Shown piece after piece: positions 34,311-45,674 of a DNA stretch of 64,000 bases. The notes under the pieces are model-generated. The model saw only the letters and a program-made list of their open reading frames with translations. It did not search any database and was not told the origin of the DNA. The stretch's first letter is position 1, and each line of letters begins with the position of its first letter. Position numbers and translations under genes: made by a program. Source of the stretch: Talinum fruticosum (taxonomy: Eukaryota; Streptophyta; Magnoliopsida; Caryophyllales; Talinaceae); NCBI GenBank assembly GCA_021018815.1, contig JAITYX010000028.1, positions 3,055,001 to 3,119,000 of the forward strand, given 5' to 3'.

Positions 34311-35016
34311 TCTATACTCCTTTGATTGCTATAAACCCATGCTCGATCCATACCTTACCCATAAACACGAGAAGTAATTCACCACATATAGTTTGAGAAA
34401 TACGTACTTACGCACAAATAATATGACGAGCCTAAGATCCTTCTACGGGATAGATCGTCCTAAACCTATTTAAGAATAATATGACCCTAGATCGTGTAGC
34501 AAAATATTATCATACATTTGACAAAATTCCGGCAGCATTTCCCCTTAGTCATTCAAGCACAACATATGAAAACGAAGTGGCTAATGTGTATATTCTTACT
34601 TAATTGTATGGTCATAAGTAAAGATATACACATCAAACCCATCGTTATCATAATTGCACCCGAAGAACGAGAGGGAAATGTGTACCGTGATATCTTGTCA
34701 AATGTATGATAAGATTATAATAGCCAAACAACCTATTGTCATATAATTCTCAAACCGTCCAACACGGACAATTTAAAAACCTATACATACCAAAATAATA
34801 TCCTAAGCGCTATACGCACATTTATGCACATACCGTGACCTAGGATAACTTGTTATGTACATATTTTTGAATGGCTCCTCTAAGCTTATTTAATGCATAC
34901 GATAATTTACTCGAAGCATGCTATTAATCAAATTATATGAAAAACAAAAAAGATGACGCTACTTATTAAACATTCCTAACACGGACCATTGTTATAACTT
35001 GTTATTTTTTGTAGTG
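34311..35016 (-). mobile_element. CACTA subterminal region and terminus
   Basis: Read on the minus strand, the region starts CACTACAAAAAATAACAAG at 35016, the classic CACTA terminal motif. AACACGGAC recurs at about 34760 and 34976, as expected for subterminal repeats. Orientation fits the TNP2/DUF4216 remnant to its left. No partner terminus was found to the left. Confidence 0.6.
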
Positions 35017-35061
35017 GTTAAATTTCTCTTTTTTTAAAATACAAAAAGTATGTATATATAA

Positions 35062-36716
35062 TGAAGGTTTCCTCTAGGAGAAGTTAAGTCACCCTAGGGG
35101 GTAAATAGGGTGATCGAATATTTTTGAGAAAATCAAACTCTTTTGCTCGGAATAGAGGCGTAAACAAATTATAAGTCTAGATTGGACTCGAAAATGCAAA
35201 ACACAAGGAAATACGTGGAAACCCTCCTGGGGTACAAAACCACGAGACAGTGTCAATCTAGACACTAAGTCAAATTCACTAATTGCATCCTCAATTACAA
35301 TGAATATGACTACCCAGATTTGTTCCCACACAAATCTATTGTAATTTTCTCAGGCTTTGAATTTACCTTATCTGATCGACCTAGTATTTCTAAATTGAAA
35401 TTACCTTATCAACTTAGGATCCTCCAATTTATCCCAAGGTTAGAAGTTTCTTTATCTAACTTGGTACTTCCAAACTGAGGTAACCTTTATAGTTTGGGAC
35501 AACCGAGTTGAGGTAACCTTTACAACTCACTCGGAGAGAAAAAGTAGAAGAGTAATAAGAATTACAATACAATTGACTCGGAAGAATACAACTCAGAATA
35601 TTAGAATTACGAGTTTGGGAGTTGTATGCTAGATAAGATGTTCAATATGGTCTCTCTTTTTCTTCCATTCGTCAGTTGAAATCTTATGCTAAGGCTTATA
35701 TAAATAGTCTCGCTTTGAAGAGATAACCGTTGATCCTCCAACATCTTTCTATTGAAGTTGTCCGAGTCAACTAGCCGTTGTAACGGATAGTCCGAATCAC
35801 TCATATTTCTGCACCACCTTGAAATAGCTGTTGTGCCTTGGTCCTAGCTTCCAACAACTCTTTTGCCAACTTGTGTAAACTCGAAAAGTAGAAAGAAAAG
35901 ACCATTAGACTCGAAATAAAATATTACCCAAAACAATGAATGAAAGGCGATCAAGTAAGTTCTAAGCTTTTCCGTAAATTTCAGCTTTTTATTTGGCGAG
36001 TGCTTTAACGGTCAAAAGCCTTTTGTTTTTGCGTTTTCTTCAGATAATTGACATTAGAAAAACCTGCAAAAACATTAAGCACAATGGTTCTCAAAGTATA
36101 AATATACTTTGGTCCATAATTAGATAAGGATTAGTCTAAATAAAGCATTTAATGACTAATTACCTTAATCTACTAATCTGGAATATTTCAAGTCTAATAT
36201 TCATATACTTAGATTCCAGGTGTGCCAAACTCATCAATAAATCATTCAATCTTAATGGGCACATGAGTTACTTAGACATTTTACAATTATGCATGATTAA
36301 ACAAATAATAGCGTAAGTTTATAGGTTAAAGTATGATTCAAATAATTCAATCCTAGATCAAATCATGATGTTTGCCATGATAAAATAGACATGTTAAATA
36401 TGAGATAGCGTAGGCAAACTAAATGTCCGAGTCCGACTGGGTAGGTTAGAATCGATATCCGAGTGGGTTAGTCTTACTCGATCTGTCATAACTAACTCAA
36501 ATTATACTTTCTAAGTCTCGGACTTAGTCGGATAATCTTAATATACTTTAGTCTAAGTTCAGTCAAGAATAAGTCATATTGAAATGATGAATTAAAAAGC
36601 ATATGACTTAATTAAATGAATTTCTTTTAGGGTGCTTCTTGTTTTATCCTAAATTTAGATGAATGCATGAAATCAAAACACATTCAAAGGGTTAGTTAGT
36701 CATAGCTGAGTCTTCA
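35062..36716 (-). repeat. 3' LTR of the copia element, 1,655 bp
   Basis: Borders are TGAAGG...TCTTCA on the plus strand. Beyond the right border the minus strand reads AAAAAGGGGAGAT, a good copia polypurine tract. The two ends match 39019-39727, but about 950 bp in the middle (about 35410-36360) have no counterpart there. Confidence 0.85.
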
Positions 36717-37703
36717 ATCTCCCCTTTTTGATGAAAGACATTCAACTAAATAACGACTCAAAGAAATTCATCATAATTAGTGAGCATAATTAAAATGACA
36801 TGAGGAACATTTTAAATTTGTGAAACTTTTCAAAATTCGCTCCCCTAAACCATTGAACTCCCCCAAGAAGATGAATCCACAAGGTTCATTATTCTCTCCT
36901 CCTAATACATTTCATCAAAAATAAACAAGGAGAGAACGAGATTTTGAATAAAAGAATTATAGATACTAACTGAATGTAATGATAAGTAAGGTTAGTCATA
37001 CCTTCGTTGATGTCCGAAATGATATTATCAAGGAGATGATTAGACTTTTACCCGAGTGCTTTTCCAAATTTCTAACTTACCAAGTTAAAATTCCGAGCAC
37101 TCTCGAGGGTTAGAATGAGTCTTCCTTTGCTTTATAGTGTACCTGCAAAAAGAAAACAAACTAACCTTTCTTGTTTCCTCTAACGAATCCTAGTAACTAT
37201 TCTTACTATGGTTAGTTTTGGAGGAAGGGCACTTTTGGGAACCTAAATTTGAATAAATTTTGAAAGGGTCTCGATTCTGAGTCTTCCTTTTTAAAACCGA
37301 GTTTCAGTGTCCGTTAAAATATTTTCTTTTGTAAAAAGTCCGAGCGGACTTCTCTTGATAAACCTTTACGAGCTCGGTTGTCTTTCACACTATCCGAGTT
37401 GAACTGGACTCGAATTTTTGAACAAGATATTTTTGAGAATCCTTCTTGAAAGGACCTTTATAGAAGTTATCCTCCTTTTTAGAATTAAAACCTAAACCTT
37501 CTTTTCGAAAAGAAACACACCGAGAACCAAAAAGGAGATCAAAGTTTTTCGACCTTGAGTGAGTTTTAAAATAAACTTCGAGACTCATCCGAATTTTTCT
37601 TTAAAAGCTCATTCTCGGATCTGAGGCACTCGGACTCGTCTATTATAATATGAGCTAGTCTCAAGTACCTTTAAACCGGCTCTCGGTTTTTCTAGATCAT
37701 TTT
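36717..37703 (-). other. Copia internal region downstream of gag
   Basis: Non-coding apart from short decayed frames (for example 37385-37588). Where pol would be expected, no protease, integrase or RT motif can be read in any frame. Confidence 0.6.
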
Positions 37704-38999
37704 TCAGAAAATTGTTCTCGGTTTGAAGAGACTCAAGTTTTTCTTTAAAAAGGAAAGAATCGAGTTGGACTTTTCCTCTAAAGAAAAATTGTACTTTGCA
37801 AGGTCTATCTTGGAAAACGTAAGATAGTAATTGATTACCTCTTGAGGATCATTTTCCTCAATATCAAATGAGTCTTGTTCTAATTCGGTTTCGTATGCCG
37901 AGTCGGTCATTGCTATTAGACACTTGGACTCATCCTCTTTGTCCGAGTCGGATGAGTTTTCTTCTTCTTTTGACTCATCCTCACTATAAGTGATGGTCTT
38001 CTTCTTTTGTAATCTCTCTTTCTTTCTGGGTAATATTTAATGGTGTGTTCCTCGCTACCACACTCAAAACACCCGGAATAATTAGCGAAAAAGAATTGAG
38101 AGGATGAGAGAGTTTACCTTTTCTTTCTCATATGAGGACCTCGGATTTACACTTCTTTTTCAATATCCGATGCTTCATCATCCTTTTGAAGCCTTTTGCA
38201 ATTTGCTCTATTGGATCCTCTTCCGAGCCGGAACTACTTGAACTTAGTTCAACTTCTTCCGAGGCTTTTAATGCAATGTTCCTTCTTAGGCTATCCTCGG
38301 AATCCTCCTCTTGGAGATGTAGCTCATGGGTCAAAAGTTTTCCTATGAGCTCATCTAACTTCAGTTTGTTGAGGTCATGTGCTTCTTATATTGCAGTCAC
38401 CTTTGGACCCCATTTCCTTTTTGGTAGGCTCTTGAGAAGTTTTTTAACAACTTGTTCATTAGGCATCTTTTTACCGAGAGATTTGAGATTATTAACAATC
38501 TCTGTTAATCAAATATACACCTCGGTGATGCTCTCAGCTTTTTCCATTTTGAATAGCTCATACTTGTGGAGCTATTGGCTGATCTTAGTTTGTCTCACTT
38601 GGTTTATTCCTTCATATGTTATCACCAAAGTGTCCCAAACATCTTAGCTGTGTCACAAGCCGAGACTCTATTGAACTCCGAAGCATCTAGGCACATAAAA
38701 GAATGTTCATAGCTTTGAAGTTCTTCCTGTACCTTTCCTTCTCTTCAATGGTGTATTCTGACTTTAGTTTTGCCACTGTTTGGTCACCTTCTTGCTTTGT
38801 GGGAATATAGTTTCCCTCGGTGATGACCTTCCACACTCGCTCATCATGATCATGGATGAAGCATTGCATCAACTTCTTCTAAAATGAAAAGTTTAAGCCT
38901 TTGAACTTGGGTGGCCTCAAAAGAGATCTTCCTTCTTCGAATTCTCCGGTAGGATGAGACAAGATCTTTAAAGCTTTAGATTGTGAGATCTTCTTGAAA
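37704..38999 (-). pseudogene. Copia gag (UBN2/DUF4219-type)
   Basis: From the right it reads SLLRPPKFKGLNFSF, then a TAG where W is expected, then LMQCFIHDHDERVWKVITEG and EYTIEEKERYRKNFKAMNIL. It continues LKSLPKRKWGPKVTAI and LLTHELHLQEEDSEDSLRRN, and the zinc knuckle is CFECGSEEHTIKYYP. The knuckle's fourth ligand, normally Cys, is Tyr. An acidic tail follows (YSEDESKEEENSSDSDKEDE). Gag would form the particle. Stops and frame changes (38880, 38620, 38500, 38390) make it a pseudogene. Confidence 0.85.
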
Positions 39000-39018
39000 G
39001 GCTAGGCTCGATACCAAT
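39000..39018 (-). promoter_or_regulatory. Copia primer binding site, tRNA-iMet type
   Basis: The minus strand reads ATTGGTATCGAGCC next to the LTR end. The usual site is TGGTATCAGAGC; the CAG is altered to CG, in line with changes at CAG elsewhere in this window. Confidence 0.75.
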
Positions 39019-39727
39019 TGAATGTTTGCTCTTGGAGAAGTTAAGTCACCCAAGGGGGTGAATAGGGTGATGGAAGACTTTTAAGAAAATCAAACTATTT
39101 TGCACTGGAATAGAGGCAGAAACAAATTCCGAGTCTAGATTGGACTCGTAAAGTGCAAAACACAAGGAAATATGTGGAAACCTTCCCAGGGCGAGAGAAC
39201 CACGGACGAGTGTCAACCCTAACACTAAGTCAAATCCACTAATTTAATCCTCAATTACAATGAATATGACTACCCAGATTTGTTCCCACACAAATCTATT
39301 GTAATTTTCCCAGTGCTCGAATTTACCTTATCTAACTAACTTGGTATTTCCAAGTTGAAATTACCTTATCAAATCATGATTTTCGCCATGATAAAATAGA
39401 CATGTTAAATATGAGATAGCGTAGGCAAACTAAATGTCCGAGTCTGACTGAGTAGGTTAGAATCGATATCCGAGTGGGTCGGTCTTACTCGATCTGTCAT
39501 AACTAACTCGGATTCTACTTTCGAGTCTCGGACTTAGTCAAATAATCTTAATATACTTGAGTCTAAGTTCGATCAAGAATAAGTCATATTGAAATGATGA
39601 ATTATAAAGCATATGACTTAGTTAAATGAATTTCTTTTAGGATGCTTCTTGTTTGATCCTAAATTTATATGAATGCATGAAATCAAAACACATTCAAGGG
39701 GTTAGTCGAGTAATATCCGAGTCTTCA
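39019..39727 (-). repeat. 5' LTR of the copia element, internally deleted
   Basis: The ends match 35062-35410 and 36360-36716. The join is at about 39373, where AAATTACCTTATCAA runs straight into ATCATGAT. It is 709 bp instead of 1,655, so the deletion probably occurred after insertion. Confidence 0.85.
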
Positions 39728-39732
39728 TATAA

Positions 39733-40335
39733 TATATGGTTTCCTTTTTGCTTCTAGTTTTGATATATTATACATTTATCGTAAACTAGACATGATATTT
39801 TTTTAAGTTTTATATAATGCATAAGACCATAATGAAATTCTGAATCAAATGTTGAGGCCACCGCTTTAATTTCTTTTAATAGTTCAAGACATAACAGGAA
39901 CCGAGAATAAGGTCGGTTTTACAAGACAAAACATGGAGTGTACATGCAACATAGACCGATCAACAAATAATGGTAGAATGATCGAAGAGTCAAATGGAAA
40001 CAATAGGTCATAAACAATAGTCATTGTTTATCACCTTTTGTTTCCATTTTGTTTCCGTTTGACTCCTCCACCTTCTACCCTACTTTTTGGATCGGCCTAT
40101 GTTGCATGTACACTTCATGTTTTGTCTTGTAAACTGACCTCATTGTTAATCACAAGCAAGGGAATTTTGGTTCCTGTTATATCTTCGGCCATTAAAGCAA
40201 ACTAAATGGATGACCTCAACATTTCAATCGTATTTCATTATGGTCTTATGAATTACATAAACTTCAAAACATTCATGGCCTCTAGTTTACGATCATGTAT
40301 AATACAGCAAACTTGCAACCAAAAAGGAAATCGAA
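39733..40335. repeat. Near-loopless palindrome with arms of about 300 bp
   Basis: The left arm (39733-40019) is an imperfect reverse complement of the right arm (40022-40335). Matching landmarks are GGTTTCCTTTTTG with CAAAAAGGAAATC, CATAAGACCATAATGAAAT with ATTTCATTATGGTCTTATG, and ACAAGACAAAACATG with CATGTTTTGTCTTGT. The centre is TAAACAATA-GTC-ATTGTTTA at about 40020. The right arm is about 25 bp longer through small indels. It may be a foldback/MITE-type element. No target duplication could be fixed. Confidence 0.85.
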
Positions 40336-41224
40336 AATTTTAGATAATTGGATAAATTAGTCAACCCCAAAATCAACACATCAAAATAAATAAATTTGAT
40401 AACAAATTTATCTTTATGACAATTATTTGGGGAGATCTCTATACCTAAAAACCTTTCAAAATTTTACATTTTGGCCTTTATATTTTCTCCCTTTTCATCC
40501 TTACACCCTAAAGCACAAATTTTTCTATTTCCCAAACCCTAAACCATAAATATTTCAATTTTTCTAAACTCTAAACATATTTAAATGACGATTTTGATAA
40601 TTGAATAAATGAGTTAACTGCAACATCACCTCATTAAAATAAACAAATTTGGATAAAAATGTATCTTGATGACATGTTTTTACGGATGACCCTATATCCA
40701 AATTATCTTTGTATTTCTCTAAAACCCTAAATAAAGTTTGATGAACTCTTTCGATTTAACATCCTTAACAATCATTCTATTTCCCTATAATTAAATCCTA
40801 AACTCCTAAACCCATTTCTCAAAATCCAAAACGTTTCACTAATTCCCAACTTAATAAACTAAACAAATGTTACCCACATTCTCAATATTCAACATTTCAA
40901 CAAAGATTCAACATTTCAACGTTTTCTAAGCTTACGCACATTCTCAACATTCACATAATTACCCCAAATACATTCAATATTTAACTATATAAAATCTTGT
41001 AAATAACTTAAAGCGAAAAATAAGAAAGGATAAAGATTCATACCATAAGAACAAGGAAAACAATGGCGGGAGCGAGCAAGAGGATTCACAGCGAAACACA
41101 CACAGCCACCAACGCAAATACTTTATAAGAGAAGATAGGTACAAGAAAGAGGAGAGGTAAAAGGATATAGCTAGTGAGCGAAACAAAAACATTGAACAAC
41201 AAGTGGAACAACGGCGAGGATAAC
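40336..41224. other. AT-rich sequence with a 245-bp-spaced direct repeat
   Basis: A segment of about 85 bp at 40347 (GATAATTGGATAAATTAGT) recurs diverged at 40594 (GATAATTGAATAAATGAGTT). ACATTTCAAC and similar words recur at 40890-40960. No gene can be recognised; the minus frame at 40974-41192 is low-complexity. Confidence 0.4.
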
Positions 41225-41580
41225 TTATCGTTGGGGATTACTCCGAGTAGATCTAGATCTTAGTAGTACTCGGACGAGAGTGAATTGTGGAGAGCGATAA
41301 GACCGAGAGTAGATAGCAAATGTGGGCATGAAAATAACAGGTATATTCTCGGGCTTTTTAGATTGTCTATGAAAGACATATGACGACGATTGTTTAAGAT
41401 GAACCGTCGTCATATGTCTTCAGCATTACATTTGACGATAGTTCTTTCAAAAGAACCATCGTCATATGTCTTACACAATGCCGTTTATTTACAAAAATTC
41501 CACCAGTCCATTTTCCACGACAATTTGTTCTTTTGACTGTCGTTAAAGACCCATTGTTAAAAGTGGTTTTCGTAGTAGTG
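41225..41580 (-). mobile_element. CACTA terminus with subterminal hairpins
   Basis: On the minus strand it starts CACTACTACGAAAACCAC at 41580. Inward, ACATATGACGA(C/T)GGTT recurs as inverted pairs: a hairpin at 41371-41421 with arms GAAGACATATGACGACG and its complement, and another at 41434-41464 (GACGATAGTTCTTT against AAAGAACCATCGTC). Terminal CACTA plus short subterminal repeats in both directions is diagnostic of the family. It abuts the truncated LTR at 41581. The opposite terminus was not found. Confidence 0.7.
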
Positions 41581-41840
41581 TCAAGTGTCCTCATTAGGTT
41601 GTTCCAAAGAGTCTAGTTATACTTGGTGGTGTGATCTGTATCCTTTATATTTCAAGTCTATCCTATTGTTGTAACCTCAATGCTAGTTACCCTTTTTAAT
41701 CATTCATCTCGGGGTGATTAGCTTAGTTCTTGATTATTTATCGCCCTGTCATCCTTTCCGAGCCCCATCCGACTTCCTCATAATCGCACTCCATTCCACT
41801 ATATTTCGGGATTGATGTAGCCTTGCGTCTTTGCACATCA
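41581..41840 (+). repeat. Truncated 5' LTR of copy 2
   Basis: It matches the last third of 44580-45567, with an internal loss of about 55 bp, and ends TTGCACATCA. Its left part is missing, replaced by the CACTA terminus. Confidence 0.8.
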
Positions 41841-41842
41841 AT

Positions 41843-41860
41843 CTTGGTATCGAAGCTCTG
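41843..41860 (+). promoter_or_regulatory. Primer binding site of copy 2, tRNA-iMet type
   Basis: TTGGTATCGAAGCTCTGG lies two bases after the LTR end. The canonical form is TGGTATCAGAGC; CAGAG is CGAAG here. Confidence 0.75.
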
Positions 41861-41929
41861 GATCCATTCCTAGGCTCAGCATCCTTAACTCCAAACACAA
41901 CACTTTTAAACCCAAACACATCAGTCGAC

Positions 41930-42900
41930 AAAGAACCCATAAACCAAATTGAGTGGAAGTATAGCGTTCTAAGAGGAATTTGAAATGCTCATGAACAGCT
42001 ATGAAAAGGAAGGGATGTGAGATGGAGGAGTCAGCTCCTAGCTCACCACCTCATACCCACTCACGTGAGGATGATGAGGAAGAGAGTAATCCTTTAGCTT
42101 CTTCTAGTGAGCGAGAGTGAGGGAGAGAATGGAGAGGGAGAAAGATGAGAAGGTCGCCTTAACATACATGAATTTCTAGACTGGATGCGAGACACTCAAA
42201 AAGATTTTTTACTACAAAGAAGTGAAAGATGAGAAGAAAGTTAAGCTTATTGCTATCAAGCTCAGTGGTTTTTCCTCAACCTGGTGACGAAGTGTGTTGT
42301 TTAATGGAAACCCAAGATAAGAAGTTGGGAGAAAATAAGTATAAGTTGAAGGCCTAATTCTTACCACCCACATACATCCAGGACAGCTACTTTATGTTGC
42401 ATAACTTGCAAGAAGGTTGAGTGAGTGTGGAGGAGTATTCAAGGGAGTTCAAAAGGTTGATGATTGAGTGTTATCTTCAAGAGTCCGAGTACCGGACCAT
42501 AGTCATATATCCGGGAGGACTTGACTCGGGGTATGCTAATGTCATGGAGTTGTAGCAGTACTCAATCTTTCATGAGGTGTGTCTTCTAGCACACAAAGTG
42601 GAGCAGACAAATAAAGGCCATAACCTTTAGGAGGGAGGTCCGGAAAACACAACCATCAAACTCTACCAAGTTTGTGAAGAGTTTTTCTAATCCTTACTTT
42701 CAATACAAACCTGCTGCCCCAAAATCCAATTTTTACCCAAACCTACTACTACTCAGAATACTCCTCGGAATAAACCTTCTATTCGGATTAATGTGAACCT
42801 AGTGCTTTAAGTGTAGGGGTTTTGGGCTTTCACGTATCTGAGTGTCTTAACCAAAGGGTAATCACTATTATTGAGAGTGATAAGACACTTACAGCGAGAG
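41930..42900 (+). pseudogene. Gag of chromovirus-like copy 2
   Basis: Frames near 42165-42300 give YYKEVKDEKKVKLIAIKLSG, then FSSTW; 42360-42560 gives LPPTYIQDSYFMLHNLQEG and SVEEYSREFKRLMIECYLQE. The zinc-knuckle region near 42800-42850 is decayed. It parallels the gag at 45675-46750 and is more broken (stops at about 42290 and 42420). Confidence 0.75.
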
Positions 42901-43219
42901 GATGAGTCGAAAGAGAACTATACCTCATGAATGGTCTAAAAGAAATTGTTGAAGAGACCGATGAAGGAGAATTGCTTGTGCTCATGCGAGCCTTAAGCTG
43001 ATACAAGGATCCAATAGAGGCTCAAAGAGAGAATATTTCACACAAGAAGGCACAATACATGAGAGAGTTTGCACAATAATTATTGATGGAGGAAGTTGCA
43101 CCAATGTTGCCTCATTGAACATGGTAGAGAAGCTACATTTGCACACTGAGTTGCACCCTCACTAATACAACATTCATTGGCTAAGTCATCGTAAAGGCCT
43201 CGGAGTTAATTCTTGTAGT

Positions 43220-44095
43220 TTGATATCCTTTAGCATTTGGAAATCATATGTTGATAAGATGTGGTGTCATGTTATACCTATGGATGCATGTGATTCACTT
43301 TTGGGAAGACTTTGGTTGTTTAACAATAGAGTTGTTTATGATGTATTCAAAAACACATACACCTTGACCAAGGATGGCAAAAAGATAACCCCAACCCCAC
43401 TTAATCCCTTAAAACTACAAAAAACCAAACCAACTCGGACACCCAACCCATTTGAGCTCCTTCTAACCCTAGGGAAGCTTATCTCCAATCAATGCATCAT
43501 GAACAGAAACCCCTAAAAGAGTTAATTCTTATAGATCGAGTGTGAAACTTAGTCCTCAAAACTCAAACATCCCTTACACAAAGCACTTAATACTCGGTAT
43601 GCTCATGTATTTTGCAAGGAGATACTTCTTGGCTTACTACCCAAACAAAATATCCGGCACCACATAAACCTTATCCCAGGATCTATTGTGCCAAATAAAC
43701 CTGCTGGTTAGAGAATAAACCCTAAATATACCTCATAAATACGGAGACAAGTTGAGGAGTTGGTGTCTAAAGGTCCGGTGAGCGAAAGTCCGAGCTCATG
43801 TGTTGTCCCGGCGTTCTTATAGCCAAAGAAAGATGGTTCTATAAGAATGTGTATAGATAGTCATTCCATCAACAAAATAACCGTTAAATATCAGTATCCT
43901 ATACCACAACTTGAAGATATGTTGAATGAGCTTCATGGTTCTAAGGTATTTTCTATGATTGACCTTATAAGTGGATATTATCATATTCGAATCGAGAAGC
44001 GGATGAATGGAAAATTGCTTTCAAAACCAAAGGAGGATTATATGAGTGGGTTGTTATGCCCTTTAGTTTGACTAATGCTCCAAGTACTTTCAAAG
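43220..44095 (+). pseudogene. Protease end and N-terminal RT of copy 2
   Basis: 43220-43400 reads VIPMDACDSLLGRLWLFNNR, then VVYDVFKNTYTLTKDGKKI, the L-G-R-x-W-L part of a Ty3 protease. 43847-44000 reads MCIDSHSINKITVKYQYPIP, then [20 protein letters not shown], then [10 protein letters not shown], the RT N-terminal fingers. RT breaks off at NAPSTF (about 44090), before the catalytic YxDD. This is the single-copy counterpart of the unit amplified at 46.6-64 kb. Confidence 0.8.
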
Positions 44096-44579
44096 ACAAC
44101 TTAGATGCTCAAAGAGCATTATTTTTGGCCGAGCATGGACAAGGACATTCAAGACATCATCAAGTGATGTTTAGTACACCAATATGCCCAGAGTCATTCC
44201 TTACCCCAAGGACTTTACACTCCATTACCCGTTTTAACTCAGCCATGGGTGGATGTAAATCTTGATTTTATTCTGGGTCTACCTCGGACTTAGAGAGGGA
44301 GAGATTCTATTTTGGTGGTTGTTGATCGATTTTCAAAGATGGCCCACTTCATTGCTTGTAACAAAACCAATGATGCTACACAAGTTGATGACTTATATTT
44401 CATGGAAGTTGTGAGATTGCATGGGATCCAAGGGACTATGGTCTCGGACAGGGATGCAAAGTTCCTTAGTCGTTTCGGGTCACTTTATGGAAGAAAGTAG
44501 GAGCTAAATTAAAGTAAAGCACTTGCCACCCTCGGACACTCGAGAATTTGAGGGCAAATTCTTTTCAAGCCAAGGAGGA
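44096..44579 (+). pseudogene. Integrase fragment of copy 2
   Basis: The frame around 44110-44230 gives [14 protein letters not shown] and [20 protein letters not shown]. 44312-44500 reads [20 protein letters not shown] and [20 protein letters not shown], with the core Asp residues. The end of the integrase is missing. CAAGCCAAGGAGGA before 44580 is the polypurine tract. Confidence 0.8.
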
Positions 44580-45567
44580 TGATGGGGAAAGCACCCCAAG
44601 CTAGACTCTAACCGATAATAAGAACCAGCTAGTGTCGCTCGATACTTTTGAGTCCTCATAATCTACTACTCGGGTCCTCACTTCCTACACAAGCCTCATG
44701 GGAGTTTTGGAAACACTCGAAATACTTGTCCGCCTCCTCAAACAAGAGTAAGGAGGCCGGACAAGTCCGATGATATTCGAAGATAATAAGTCTAAGTTGA
44801 TCTTTTATAAGTTCACATTCTTCTTACCTCGGACCATTTTGAAGATACGCTAACATCTACTTGGGCATCTTAAGCACAACAAGAAAGGAAAAGTTTAAGG
44901 ATGACAATGCATAGAGATTGTGGTGATATTGACTATAGCTGACACTATGCTTAGAATTGTACTATTTAGTAGTATTCACATTGGCTAATTCTTTGGTCCC
45001 CTCCTATATCTACTGTCTTATTTTCTCGCTATAATTATACTACATTTTTGTCCTTTATTTTGTTGAATACATCATAACCTTTGGCTTGTAAATGGGGATT
45101 TATAACCTTTTGATTAGAGTGTTATAACCTAGATCAAGGCTCTAAAAATATGCATGGGTCTTTACTTGTAAGGAACAACCTGACTTTGATCATTTTCCAT
45201 ATGCTAAGTTGAATTTGAGCTCCTTAGAAGCCTAAATGCTCTTTTCACTCTTCTAATTAGTGCCATAAATAGGTTGTGTGTGAATAGTTTAGTTATACGT
45301 AGAGTGGTGTCGATGTATATCTAAGTGTGATTAGCGCCCTAGTCTTATCCCTTGGTGGTGTGGCTGTATCTGTTAATATTTATAGTCTATCATGTTCATG
45401 TTACCTCGGTGCTTGTTATCATTTTTAATCATCTATCTCAGGGTGATTAGTTTAGTTCTTGATCATTTACTATCCCCGTTAACGTTTTGAACCCCGTCCG
45501 ACCTCCTCGAACCGTACCCCTTTCCACTCGTTTCAGGATCGTTGTAGCCTTACGTCTTGGCACATCA
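44580..45567 (+). repeat. LTR shared by copies 2 and 3, 988 bp
   Basis: It starts TGATGGGGAAAGC after the polypurine tract and ends CACATCA before a PBS. It aligns with 6936-7918 end to end. Having a polypurine tract on the left and a PBS on the right means it acts as 3' LTR of copy 2 and 5' LTR of copy 3. Confidence 0.88.
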
Positions 45568-45569
45568 AT

Positions 45570-45590
45570 TTCAGTATCGGGGCTCTGGAA
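45570..45590 (+). promoter_or_regulatory. Primer binding site of copy 3
   Basis: TTCAGTATCGGGGCTCTGG follows the LTR end by two bases and parallels 41843. It has diverged from TGGTATCAGAGC at the CAG. Confidence 0.65.
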
Positions 45591-45674
45591 CCTTTCCTAG
45601 GTGAGCTTCCTTAACCCCAAACACAACGCTTTTAAGCCGAAACACATGAGTCCACAAAGAACCCATAAAGCAAA

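Larger units (their letters stand above)
35062..39727 (-). mobile_element. Non-autonomous Ty1/copia element (gag only), TSD TATAA
   Basis: Both LTRs, a PBS and a polypurine tract are visible, and the 5-bp sequence TATAA flanks the element at 35057-35061 and 39728-39732. The internal region (36717-39018, 2.3 kb) encodes only a copia gag; protease, integrase, RT and RNase H are absent. It therefore resembles gag-only terminal-repeat elements that depend on a relative's enzymes. The intact target duplication shows that the two ends belong to one insertion. Confidence 0.85.
41581..45567 (+). mobile_element. Deleted chromovirus-like element (copy 2)
   Basis: The order is partial 5' LTR (41581-41840), PBS, gag, protease, N-terminal RT, then a jump to integrase, then 3' LTR (44580-45567). 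RT passes from NAPSTF directly to integrase at about 44095, so the RT C-terminus and RNase H are missing. Copy 1 carries a different deletion. The 3' LTR is followed at once by a second PBS and gag, so it also serves as 5' LTR of copy 3. Confidence 0.85.

Noticed and set aside
38132..38647. Plus-strand frame of 171 codons
   Set aside because: It is the complement of the copia gag and has no family resemblance.
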